A stretch of DNA of 40,004 nucleotides from a virus: positions 1 to 40,004 of the IMG/VR virus record IMGVR_UViG_3300032215_000333. One strand, given 5' to 3'. Positions 13,898 to 19,320 of this stretch are shown here, piece after piece (the stretch's first letter is position 1; every line of letters starts with the position of its first letter). Under the pieces are notes generated by a model that was not told where the DNA came from, ran no database searches, and saw only the letters and a list, made by a program, of their open reading frames with translations. The position numbers were made by a program, and so were the translations under genes.

Positions 13898-14184
13898 TGT
13901 ATACTAAATACACCGTTGTTACTTTTGCTAATCCAAAAGAATCTTTTGCCGACTGGAGTGATGCTGAAATTGATTTTATAAATGATGCTTTTGAAAAAGC
14001 AGTATTACTTACTAGTCAAGGAAAAACACCAGGCTACCATGAACCAGTGGGTCTTGGTCAAGTTAAAAGATTATGGATAAATCTAGAGGCTGCTGAAGAA
14101 TGGAAACAATTTATATTTGACAATGCAGTTAAGCATAGTATATCCATAGATAATATTAAAATTTTTGATAATTTGGATTCTTAG
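13897..14184 (+). CDS. Tandem paralogue family member 4; stop codon lies inside tRNA-Arg (CCG)
   Basis: A 95-residue protein: MYTKYTVVTFANPKESFADW, core VKRLWINLEAAEEWKQFIFD, then NIKIFDNLDS. It starts on TAATG shared with member 3. Its last codons (GGA-TTC-TTAG in the DNA) are the first bases of the next tRNA: the TAG stop at 14182-14184 is tRNA nucleotides 8-10. Cutting at the tRNA 5' end would leave the mRNA without a stop codon. Confidence 0.8.
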   Translation: MYTKYTVVTFANPKESFADWSDAEIDFINDAFEKAVLLTSQGKTPGYHEPVGLGQVKRLWINLEAAEEWKQFIFDNAVKHSISIDNIKIFDNLDS

Positions 14185-14249
14185 TTCAACGGATAGAACC
14201 CCACGTTCCGATTGTGGCAACGCAGGTTCGAGTCCTGCAGAATCCGCCA
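14175..14249 (+). tRNA. tRNA-Arg (CCG)
   Basis: Acceptor GGATTCT/AGAATCC, anticodon stem CCACG/TGTGG with loop TTCCGAT, T-loop TTCGAGT, discriminator G, encoded CCA. Nucleotides 1-10 overlap the end of the upstream gene. Confidence 0.93.
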
Positions 14250-14273
14250 ACATAGTCTAAGAAAGGAAAAATC

Positions 14274-14834
14274 ATGTCTGTGTTAACTTTAGATATCTCT
14301 GGTACTCCAAGACAATGGATTTCTACTGACGATGCTATTACATATCATGCAAAAAAAGCAGTGGCATGGGCACTAGGAGAAGTCATTGCAAAATATCGTG
14401 GTGGAACACAACGTGACGGACAAACAAGTTATTTAGAAACAACAAGTATAATTGCAGTTAAAGGTCATGGATTTAATCCATACAAACATGCAAATGTTGC
14501 ACTAAGTAACAAAACACTGTTTGGTCGGGACCGACACATATGTGCATACTGCGGGGACCACTTCCCAAATTATCATCACCTAAGTAGGGACCATATAGTC
14601 CCTAAATTTTTGGGTGGTGAAAACACTTGGATGAATGTTGTTACTGCATGTAAAGACTGCAATAGCAAGAAAAGTCACAAGACACTAAAACAAGCACGTA
14701 TGGAGTTGTTGTACGTACCCTACGTACCAAATCACTATGAAAATATGATTCTACAAAATCGCACGATTTTAGCGGATCAAATGGAATACCTATTAGCAGG
14801 TGTCCCTAAACATAGTAGAATTCTACTAAACTAG
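14274..14834 (+). CDS. HNH endonuclease
   Basis: A 186-residue protein with a C-terminal HNH domain: zinc cysteines CAYC (90-93) and CKDC (126-129) frame HHLSRDHIVPKFLGG (Asp106-His107) and Asn121/Asn130 of NTWMNVVTACKDCN. HNH enzymes nick or cut DNA; in phages they are often homing endonucleases or packaging-associated nucleases. Free-standing next to tRNA genes, a homing role is plausible but no intron is seen. GAAAGGAAAA precedes the start. Confidence 0.9.
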   Translation: MSVLTLDISGTPRQWISTDDAITYHAKKAVAWALGEVIAKYRGGTQRDGQTSYLETTSIIAVKGHGFNPYKHANVALSNKTLFGRDRHICAYCGDHFPNYHHLSRDHIVPKFLGGENTWMNVVTACKDCNSKKSHKTLKQARMELLYVPYVPNHYENMILQNRTILADQMEYLLAGVPKHSRILLN

Positions 14835-14857
14835 GTTGACATAAAAATCAGCCTAGT
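14830..14857 (+). promoter_or_regulatory. Inverted repeat over the tRNA promoter -35 region
   Basis: ACTAGGTTGA (14830-14839) and TCAGCCTAGT (14848-14857) form a 10-bp stem with one G-U pair and an 8-nt loop. It covers the HNH stop codon and the -35 box. Could be an operator or a weak terminator; there is no T-run. Confidence 0.5.
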
Positions 14858-14864
14858 GTATAAT
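14836..14864 (+). promoter_or_regulatory. Sigma70-type promoter for tRNA-Thr/Asn
   Basis: Perfect TTGACA (14836-14841), 17-nt spacer, perfect TATAAT (14859-14864), starting 12 nt before tRNA-Thr. Confidence 0.8.
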
Positions 14865-14882
14865 TCATCTAAATAAGTATTC

Positions 14883-14958
14883 GCCCCCTTAGCTCATCTG
14901 GTAGAGCAACTGATTTGTAATCAGTAGGTGGTCTGTTCGAGTCGGACAGGGGGCACCA
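14883..14958 (+). tRNA. tRNA-Thr (TGT)
   Basis: Acceptor GCCCCCT/AGGGGGC, anticodon stem ACTGA/TCAGT with loop TTTGTAA, encoded CCA. Confidence 0.95.
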
Positions 14959-14963
14959 AATAT

Positions 14964-15038
14964 TCCCTTGTAGCTCAGTGGTAGAGTAGTTGACTGTTAA
15001 TCAATTGGTCCGTGGTTCGAGCCCACGCAGGGGAGCCA
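14964..15038 (+). tRNA. tRNA-Asn (GTT)
   Basis: Acceptor TCCCTTG/CAGGGGA, anticodon loop CTGTTAA, T-arm CGTGG/CCACG, discriminator G as in tRNA-Asn, encoded CCA. Confidence 0.94.
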
Positions 15039-15059
15039 AATAAATCTTTGTTGTCAGGC

Positions 15060-15088
15060 TTGACAATAAATCGAATCACAAGTATAAT
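15060..15088 (+). promoter_or_regulatory. Extended-element promoter for tRNA-Arg (TCT)
   Basis: TTGACAATAAATCG followed by TATAATAC with 17-nt spacing. Same extended sequence as at 15314, 25297, 29206 and 29964. Confidence 0.8.
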
Positions 15089-15106
15089 ACACTTTTTAGA
15101 AATTCT

Positions 15107-15181
15107 CTGGCGTTCGTTCAACGGATAGGACATGATTCTTCTAAAGTCATTATGGGGGTTCGATTCCCTCACGCCGGACCA
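15107..15181 (+). tRNA. tRNA-Arg (TCT)
   Basis: Acceptor CTGGCGT/ACGCCGG, anticodon stem TGATT/AGTCA with loop CTTCTAA, T-loop TTCGATT, encoded CCA. Reads AGA and AGG. Confidence 0.93.
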
Positions 15182-15187
15182 ATAACA

Positions 15188-15209
15188 GTTGTTGTAATTT
15201 TACAACAAC
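15188..15209. repeat. Perfect GTTGT/ACAAC hairpin upstream of a promoter
   Basis: GTTGTTGTAA and TTACAACAAC form a 10-bp stem with a TT loop, directly upstream of the promoter at 15216. Similar hairpins precede the promoters at 25297 and 29964. Confidence 0.7.
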
Positions 15210-15215
15210 AAAAAG

Positions 15216-15244
15216 TTGACGTTAAATCGAGGTAGTGATACAAT
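15216..15244 (+). promoter_or_regulatory. First of two tandem promoters for the large structured RNA
   Basis: TTGACG (15216-15221), 17-nt spacer, TACAAT (15239-15244). Lies in the first copy of a 40-nt repeat. Confidence 0.7.
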
Positions 15245-15360
15245 CATTACATGAGTTGAGAAATTGATTCAGATTAGTTGGTAAAAGATTGTTGTAGAAA
15301 TACAAAAAATCATTTGACAATAAATCGAGGTAGTGATACAATCATTACATGAGTTGAGAA
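15223..15360 (+). repeat. Exact 40-nt direct repeat duplicating a promoter
   Basis: The 40 nt beginning TAAATCGAGGTAGTGATACA and ending GAGTTGAGAA occur at 15223-15262 and 15321-15360, identical, 98 nt apart. Each copy carries a promoter spacer, -10 box and initial transcribed region. Confidence 0.9.
15314..15342 (+). promoter_or_regulatory. Second tandem promoter for the large structured RNA
   Basis: TTGACA (15314-15319) within TTGACAATAAATCG, 17-nt spacer, TACAAT (15337-15342); expected start near 15349. Confidence 0.75.
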
Positions 15361-15785
15361 GTTATCAGACTTTTTAACGTGTTCTTTAAAAAATTAAGTT
15401 TCATATAGCATCTTGATTTTCAAGGTGTTATATGTAAGTATCGTAAAGGTTACCTACACCGTTAGGAGCTGTAAGAGAGGAGCACAGGGGCCGCCCTACG
15501 CAATCTTATAGCTCATGAAGTCAGGCGAACCACTGTCAAGGTGGCAAGTGAGATGGCGGAAACTGTAGGACTGTAATGACCGTGCAGGCTTACGTGGAGA
15601 CGTTCCCGTAAGTAGAGATAGATGCACAATGGTTCCTTTAGTTTACTTACATATAACATTTTATGCTCAGATACGTCCACGCAAAGTTCGCAACTTTGGA
15701 CCACGCTTAGGTAGCACCTAAGGGCAGTGGGTGGGGCTTACGTAGCCTCTCGGTGATAGAAGGTGGGAATCCTTCAAGGAGCGCC
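15349..15785 (+). ncRNA. Large structured non-coding RNA (about 440 nt)
   Basis: No coding frame of note. Pairings found by eye: GTTATATGTAAGTA (15427-15440) with TACTTACATATAAC (15644-15657), 14 perfect bp spanning 200 nt; TAAAGG (15444-15449) with CCTTTA (15635-15640), stacked inside it; GAGCTGTAAGA (15466-15476) with TCTTATAGCTC (15504-15514); CTTACG (15589-15594) with CGTAAG (15607-15612). A 3' domain holds four local hairpins: CAAAGT/ACTTTG (15682-15698), CTTAGGT/ACCTAAG (15706-15722), GGCT/AGCC (15735-15747) and GAAGG/CCTTC (15759-15775). The size, elaborate fold, tRNA neighbours and phage setting recall the GOLLD and ROOL classes of large ornate RNAs, but I cannot assign it to either. 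Confidence 0.75.
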
Positions 15786-15793
15786 TAACTAAT

Positions 15794-15869
15794 GCTCGGT
15801 TCGTCTAGAGGCCTAGGACAACGCCCTTTCACGGCGTGAACAGGGATTCGAATTCCCTACCGAGTACCA
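15794..15869 (+). tRNA. tRNA-Glu (TTC)
   Basis: Acceptor GCTCGGT/ACCGAGT with G1-U72, anticodon stem ACGCC/GGCGT with loop CTTTCAC, T-arm AGGGA/TCCCT, encoded CCA. Confidence 0.94.
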
Positions 15870-15874
15870 ATATC

Positions 15875-15958
15875 GGAGATGTAGGAAAACTGGTAACCCC
15901 AGCTGACTGTAAATCAGCCGCTTCGGCACTGTTGGTTCAACTCCAACCGTCTCCACCA
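15875..15958 (+). tRNA. tRNA-Tyr (GTA)
   Basis: Acceptor GGAGATG/CGTCTCC, anticodon stem GCTGA/TCAGC with loop CTGTAAA, long variable arm, encoded CCA. Confidence 0.95.
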
Positions 15959-15965
15959 AGAACAT

Positions 15966-16042
15966 GGTCCCATAGTATAGCCTGGTAAATATAGCGGCTT
16001 GTCACGCCGTCGACAGGGGTTCGAATCCCCTTGGGACCGCCA
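15966..16042 (+). tRNA. tRNA-Asp (GTC)
   Basis: Acceptor GGTCCCA/TGGGACC, anticodon loop TTGTCAC, discriminator G, encoded CCA. Followed by a 72-nt spacer without recognised content. Confidence 0.95.
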
Positions 16043-16114
16043 GAGCAAATAACAGGAAACTGTTCAACGGTTGTTAGTGACGATGGGTGTTAGCAGGAAC
16101 TAATATAAATTTTT

Positions 16115-16201
16115 GCGAGTGTGGTGAAATAGGTAGACACAAGAGACTTAAAATCTCTCGCCTGAAAGGGCATGCCGGTTCGATTCCGGCCACTCGCACC
16201 A
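16115..16201 (+). tRNA. tRNA-Leu (TAA)
   Basis: Acceptor GCGAGTG/CACTCGC, anticodon stem AGAGA/TCTCT with loop CTTAAAA, normal long variable arm, encoded CCA. Confidence 0.95.
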
Positions 16202-16207
16202 AACGTG

Positions 16208-16284
16208 GGGCCCTTAGCTCATTCGGTTAGAGCAGTGGACTCATAATCCATTGGTGGTGTGTTCGAATCACACAGGGCCCACCA
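16208..16284 (+). tRNA. tRNA with CAT anticodon, probably Ile2
   Basis: Acceptor GGGCCCT/AGGGCCC, anticodon loop CTCATAA, encoded CCA. The acceptor and TTAGCTCA start resemble bacterial tRNA-Ile2, whose C34 becomes lysidine and reads ATA. Elongator Met is the alternative. Confidence 0.85.
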
Positions 16285-16305
16285 AATTGTTAGTGTGTGA
16301 TTATT

Positions 16306-16400
16306 GGAGACGTGGGTGAGCCGGTTTAAACCACCTTCCTGCTAAGAAGACGTATGAGCAAAAACTTGTACCGAGAGTTCGAATCTCTCCGTCTCCGCCA
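16306..16400 (+). tRNA. tRNA-Ser (GCT)
   Basis: Acceptor GGAGACG/CGTCTCC, anticodon loop CTGCTAA in a 4-bp stem plus a C-A mismatch, long variable arm, discriminator G, encoded CCA. Confidence 0.92.
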
Positions 16401-16413
16401 ATAATATTTTTTC

Positions 16414-16491
16414 GGTGAGGTGGCAGAGCGGCCCAATGCAAGGGATTGCAAATCCCTAAAACCGTGAGTTCAAATCTCACCCTCACCTCCA
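16414..16491 (+). tRNA. tRNA-Cys (GCA)
   Basis: Acceptor GGTGAGG/CCTCACC, anticodon stem AGGGA/TCCCT with loop TTGCAAA, discriminator U typical of tRNA-Cys, encoded CCA. The following 112-nt spacer has two inverted repeats (GACA..AACGT/ACGTT..TGTC and GGGAT..ACGT/ACGT..ATCCC) and no gene. Confidence 0.94.
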
Positions 16492-16603
16492 GCAGATTTT
16501 TAACTTAAAGGAAATGACATGAAACGTAGCAAACGTTAGTGTCATCTTTAGATTCCATGTATGGTCTAGGGATGGCACGTAAAATCAAATTAATACGTAC
16601 TAT

Positions 16604-16678
16604 CCCTTCGAGATGTTACGGTAGCATACCGGACTCTTAATCCGAGAAGACTGAGTTCAATTCTCAGCGGAGGGACCA
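16604..16678 (+). tRNA. tRNA-Lys (CTT)
   Basis: Acceptor CCCTTCG/CGGAGGG, anticodon loop CTCTTAA, T-arm CTGAG/CTCAG, encoded CCA. One C-A mismatch at the base of the anticodon stem. Confidence 0.88.
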
Positions 16679-16684
16679 TATTAT

Positions 16685-16760
16685 GGAAGCATAACTCAAT
16701 GGCTAGAGTATCCGGCTTTTAACCGGAAAGTTGTGGGTTCGAGCCCCACTGCTTCTACCA
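16685..16760 (+). tRNA. tRNA-Lys (TTT)
   Basis: Acceptor GGAAGCA/TGCTTCT, anticodon stem TCCGG/CCGGA with loop CTTTTAA, T-loop TTCGAGC, encoded CCA. The CCA also belongs to a long downstream inverted repeat. Confidence 0.94.
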
Positions 16761-16981
16761 TATATAAACATACTATAGGTTGGGTTAGATTCGCGGTCTA
16801 ACTATTTGGGTCTGTAGTGTAGCCCTCCAAAACTACACGTGACTAAGATACATAGTGTGTTTATATATGGTAAAAATTGTCCGGCACAGGATCCGAAAGG
16901 ACTGCAAAGACGTATAGCCAGGATTTACTGGTGAACTGGAAAGGAACAGCCAGGTACGGACATCCGGGGAGGATAACCCCC
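16758..16981 (+). ncRNA. Candidate structured RNA that pairs with the tRNA-Lys 3' end
   Basis: CCATATATAAACATACTAT (16758-16776) pairs with ATAGTGTGTTTATATATGG (16852-16870), 19 bp with one G-U, including the CCA of tRNA-Lys. Enclosed hairpins are GTTAGA/TCTAAC (16784-16802) and GTGTAG/CTACAC (16817-16838). A second domain is closed by TGTCCG (16878-16883) and CGGACA (16957-16962), followed by GGGG/CCCC (16966-16980). No coding frame. Confidence 0.55.
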
Positions 16982-16990
16982 AACTAATTT

Positions 16991-17082
16991 GGAAATGTGG
17001 CAGAGTCCGGTTTATTGCAACAGTCTTGAAAACTGTCGTGTCAGCGATGGCACCGTGAGTTCGAATCTCACCGTTTCCGCCA
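16991..17082 (+). tRNA. tRNA-Ser (TGA)
   Basis: Acceptor GGAAATG/CGTTTCC, anticodon stem ACAGT/ACTGT with loop CTTGAAA, long variable arm, discriminator G, encoded CCA. Confidence 0.95.
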
Positions 17083-17086
17083 AAGG

Positions 17087-17233
17087 TTTTGTTTACGTGC
17101 GTACGGTAACCATATGTGACTAGCGAGTTGCCCAAGACACTTGTTAGTGTACCTGATGTCCGTAGCAGGTCTGGCTCCATGCCTGGGCTCCGCACACGAC
17201 TTGGACATTGTGTAACGGTAAACAAATTCATTT
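17087..17233 (+). ncRNA. Candidate structured spacer RNA between tRNA-Ser and tRNA-Trp
   Basis: TTTGTTTAC near the 5' end pairs with GTAAACAAA near the 3' end (about 17217-17226), enclosing hairpins ACACT-TGTT-AGTGT (about 17137-17151) and ACCTG/CAGGT (about 17150-17169). GC content of the interior is clearly above that of neighbouring coding DNA. No coding frame and no family recognised. Confidence 0.45.
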
Positions 17234-17235
17234 TT

Positions 17236-17309
17236 GTCTCTCTGATGTAATGGCAGCATAGCGGTCTCCAAAACCGTTCGTTGGGGTTCGAGTCCCTAGG
17301 GGGACGCCA
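17236..17309 (+). tRNA. tRNA-Trp (CCA)
   Basis: Acceptor GTCTCTC/GGGGGAC with G-U pairs, anticodon stem GCGGT/ACCGT with loop CTCCAAA, discriminator G, encoded CCA. Confidence 0.93.
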
Positions 17310-17313
17310 AATT

Positions 17314-17387
17314 GCGGGGTTCGTATAGTGGTAATACCTTAGCCTTCCAAGCTAATGCTGAGAGTTCGATTCTCTTACCCCGCTCCA
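17314..17387 (+). tRNA. tRNA-Gly (TCC)
   Basis: Acceptor GCGGGGT/ACCCCGC, anticodon stem TTAGC/GCTAA with loop CTTCCAA, discriminator U as in bacterial tRNA-Gly, encoded CCA. Confidence 0.95.
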
Positions 17388-17389
17388 CT

Positions 17390-17397
17390 GATAAATA
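17390..17397 (+). promoter_or_regulatory. T4-late-like promoter element
   Basis: GATAAATA, 8 nt before ATG 17406; leader would be very short and has no ribosome site. Confidence 0.4.
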
Positions 17398-17405
17398 AAA
17401 ATATC

Positions 17406-18041
17406 ATGCAAACAATAACAGTTAATAGCGTAAATATAGATATCCACGAAGGTCCAATTGGAGTTAGTGTAAGCGGTGGTGCTGATAGTGCAATTTTATT
17501 ATATATACTAATGAAACACGCACCGGGCCCAATCCATGTATATACATGCGTTGGTAAATCAAAGAATAGAGTAGCACCGCATGTTGTATCTAATTTGATT
17601 GGTAAATTGATTGATATGACCGGTAGAAAAGATAATGAAATTTTTCATCACTGTTCATTTGTAGATGACCAGCATATTACTAACATGTTTGTTTTACCTA
17701 GAGATAATCTTAATAATGGTATTATTAATTACATGTATACTGGTACAACAGCGAATCCCCCGGTAAATGTCACCGATGATTTTTTTGGAGACAACTTTAC
17801 ACATAATGAACGTAATCCTGAGGTAATAAGACCCTATTATAAAAGTAGAGACAATAAATTTTATGTGCCGTTTATAAACGTAGACAAACAAGTTATACGC
17901 GGTATGTATGAAGAATTAAATGTACTAGAAGAATTATTTCCATTGACACGTTCCTGTGAAAGTTTTACATTAACTGAAGGGCATTGCGGTGAATGCTGGT
18001 GGTGTCAAGAAAGGCACTGGGGATTTGGTAGGCTCTTTTAA
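17406..18041 (+). CDS. PP-loop ATPase, QueC-like
   Basis: A 211-residue protein with the PP-loop motif SGGADS (23-28) after a beta-strand, which binds ATP pyrophosphate, and a C-terminal zinc-type cluster CGECWWCQERHWGFGR preceded by SCESF. The SC..CGxCxxC..R..GF layout is that of QueC/ExsB 7-cyano-7-deazaguanine synthases. No folE, queD or queE homologue is in the window, so it may belong to a 7-deazaguanine pathway encoded elsewhere or act on another carboxylate. Start at 17406 since upstream frame is tRNA-Gly. Confidence 0.75.
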   Translation: MQTITVNSVNIDIHEGPIGVSVSGGADSAILLYILMKHAPGPIHVYTCVGKSKNRVAPHVVSNLIGKLIDMTGRKDNEIFHHCSFVDDQHITNMFVLPRDNLNNGIINYMYTGTTANPPVNVTDDFFGDNFTHNERNPEVIRPYYKSRDNKFYVPFINVDKQVIRGMYEELNVLEELFPLTRSCESFTLTEGHCGECWWCQERHWGFGRLF

Positions 18042-18067
18042 CTAAATAGTTAATCAGGAGATTAACT

Positions 18068-18244
18068 ATGGACAACACGTTAAAGCAAGAAATCAAACAG
18101 TATTTAAAAGAAAATATGACCTTGGACATATCACAGATATCTGATATCTATCAGATTAATCCAGATGAAGTAAAAATCAATATTTTACTTGAGGGTGAAG
18201 TGATAGCAAGTGGGAAAATTAATCCAACATATGATTGGAGTTAA
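18068..18244 (+). CDS. 58-residue small protein of unknown function
   Basis: ATG 18068 with CAGGAG 10 nt before and TAA 18242-18244. Sequence begins MDNTLKQEIKQYLKENMTLD and continues with a beta-rich end (EVKINILLEGEVIASGKI). The N-terminal helix-rich segment with DISQISDIYQINPDEV could be a small HTH-like fold, but this is weak. Located just upstream of a tRNA promoter. Confidence 0.7.
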   Translation: MDNTLKQEIKQYLKENMTLDISQISDIYQINPDEVKINILLEGEVIASGKINPTYDWS

Positions 18245-18245
18245 G

Positions 18246-18274
18246 TTGACAAATTCAAACTAACATGATACAAT
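18246..18274 (+). promoter_or_regulatory. Sigma70-type promoter for tRNA-Leu (TAG) and tRNA-Ala
   Basis: TTGACA (18246-18251), 17-nt spacer, TACAAT (18269-18274). Confidence 0.75.
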
Positions 18275-18290
18275 ACATGTTAGATTAAAT

Positions 18291-18373
18291 GCCCCGATGG
18301 TGGAATGGTAGACACGGTGGTCTTAGAAGCCACTGCCAAAAGCGTGAGAGTTCGAGTCTCTCTTGGGGCACCA
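18291..18373 (+). tRNA. tRNA-Leu (TAG)
   Basis: Acceptor GCCCCGA/TTGGGGC, anticodon stem GTGGT/GCCAC with loop CTTAGAA, variable arm present, encoded CCA. Confidence 0.95.
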
Positions 18374-18382
18374 AAAAGTTTT

Positions 18383-18458
18383 GGGGGTGTAGCTCACCTG
18401 GGAGAGCGACTGGTTTGCAACCAGTAGGTAGCGGGTTCGAGTCCTGTCACCTCCACCA
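18383..18458 (+). tRNA. tRNA-Ala (TGC)
   Basis: Acceptor GGGGGTG/CACCTCC, anticodon stem ACTGG/CCAGT with loop TTTGCAA, encoded CCA. The usual alanine identity pair G3-U70 is present. Confidence 0.94.
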
Positions 18459-18474
18459 AGTATAGAAAGCGTAA

Positions 18475-19047
18475 ATGAAAATTGCAATTACTGGACACAC
18501 TAGAGGAATAGGTAAAGCACTAAGCGATGGCTTTGCAAGTCAGGGACATGAGGTTATAGGCTTTAGTAGGTCTACAACTCCCAACTTATCTAGTGAAGAA
18601 GGTATAGAGGCAGTTGCAAACGCAAGCATTGATTGTGATATGATTGTTATTAATGCGTATGATTTTGAATTACGTAAAACTAATTTAGGATTTGCACAGA
18701 CAACATTATTACTTAAGATGTGGGAGTTATGGAAAGATAAAGATAAAATTATTGTGACTATAGGTAGTAGGTCAAGTGATGGTAGCATGATTGGTAGTGA
18801 CCCAGTACCAATGAGACCTTTTTACTATTATATTCACAAGTGTACGCTAGATTTAGCAGTCAAACAGTTGAGAAACATACAGAAAACTAATCCGCAAATT
18901 ATAAATTTAAAACCGGGTTACGTTGATACTGATATGATATCACATGTGACTGCTAAAAAGTTAGATCCAAAAGATGTGTTTGAATTATTAGATTGGGCAA
19001 TTAAGCACAAGAATCTAATTTTAGACTTATCTTTTACTGTTAGATAG
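18475..19047 (+). CDS. Short-chain dehydrogenase/reductase-like protein, paralogue 2
   Basis: A 190-residue Rossmann protein: IAITGHTRGIGKALSDGFA (cofactor loop), GHEVIGFSRS, MIVINAY, IVTIGSRSS in the catalytic Ser position, YYYIHKCTLDLAVKQL supplying Tyr and Lys as in the YxxxK motif, and LKPGYVDTDM, the PG motif after the active site. More canonical than the paralogue at 7286. Substrate unknown. It ends 4 nt before tRNA-Met. Confidence 0.88.
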   Translation: MKIAITGHTRGIGKALSDGFASQGHEVIGFSRSTTPNLSSEEGIEAVANASIDCDMIVINAYDFELRKTNLGFAQTTLLLKMWELWKDKDKIIVTIGSRSSDGSMIGSDPVPMRPFYYYIHKCTLDLAVKQLRNIQKTNPQIINLKPGYVDTDMISHVTAKKLDPKDVFELLDWAIKHKNLILDLSFTVR

Positions 19048-19051
19048 ATTA

Positions 19052-19125
19052 CGCGGGTAGGGTGGTCACCACTTCGGTCTCATAAGCCAGGAGCATCGGC
19101 AGTTCGAATCTGTCACCCGCATCCA
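19052..19125 (+). tRNA. tRNA-Met (CAT), initiator-like
   Basis: Acceptor CGCGGGT/ACCCGCA leaves C1 opposite A72, the mismatch that marks bacterial initiator tRNA. Anticodon loop CTCATAA, encoded CCA, discriminator U. The anticodon stem lacks the three G-C pairs of classical initiators and the D-arm is short. Confidence 0.8.
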
Positions 19126-19137
19126 AAATTAACACGG

Positions 19138-19180
19138 CTCCCTTCTGTTGCTTAACAGGACAGCTAGGGAGTTCTTCATT
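19138..19180 (+). terminator. Terminator-like hairpin after tRNA-Met
   Basis: CTCCCT (19138-19143) and AGGGAG (19166-19171) enclose CTGTT/AACAG (19145-19158), followed by TTCTTCATT. Confidence 0.5.
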
Positions 19181-19191
19181 CTAGGAAAGTT

Positions 19192-19320
19192 ATGATAGTT
19201 GAAATTTTTGTATATGGATTTATATCAGCATTTGGTTGGTGGACAGCTAATCATTATGTAATTGAACCTCATTTTCCTCCTGCAATTGAACGCAAGGATA
19301 AAGAGGATAAGGACAAGTGA
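19192..19320 (+). CDS. 42-residue small membrane protein
   Basis: ATG 19192 with AGGAAAG upstream; TGA 19318-19320 overlaps the next ATG. N-terminal hydrophobic segment IVEIFVYGFISAFGWWTA, then a highly charged tail ERKDKEDKDK. One membrane pass is likely. No family recognised; co-translated with the following membrane protein. Confidence 0.65.
   Translation: MIVEIFVYGFISAFGWWTANHYVIEPHFPPAIERKDKEDKDK

Noticed and set aside
15188-15360. CRISPR array suggested by repeated 40-nt units
   Set aside because: Only two copies, each carrying a promoter, no spacer series and no cas genes in the window.
15513-15704. Minus-strand ORF of 63 codons inside the large structured RNA
   Set aside because: No ribosome site, and the sequence is accounted for by paired RNA segments.
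16301-16486. Minus-strand ORF of 61 codons across tRNA-Ser and tRNA-Cys
   Set aside because: It is only the complement of tRNA sequence (translations such as EIRTLG and RFEL are the usual artefact of antisense tRNA arms) and has no ribosome site.
16915-16955. Segment TGGTGAACTGGAAAGGAACA resembling the SRP RNA tip (GGAA loop then an AxCAGCC strand)
   Set aside because: The helix-8 internal loop does not match on the 5' side, and the loop closing pairs are poor; probably chance.
16833-17271. Minus-strand ORFs of 132 and 67 codons over tRNA-Ser, the structured spacer and tRNA-Trp
   Set aside because: They cross tRNAs and hairpins, contain the same antisense-tRNA peptides and lack start signals.
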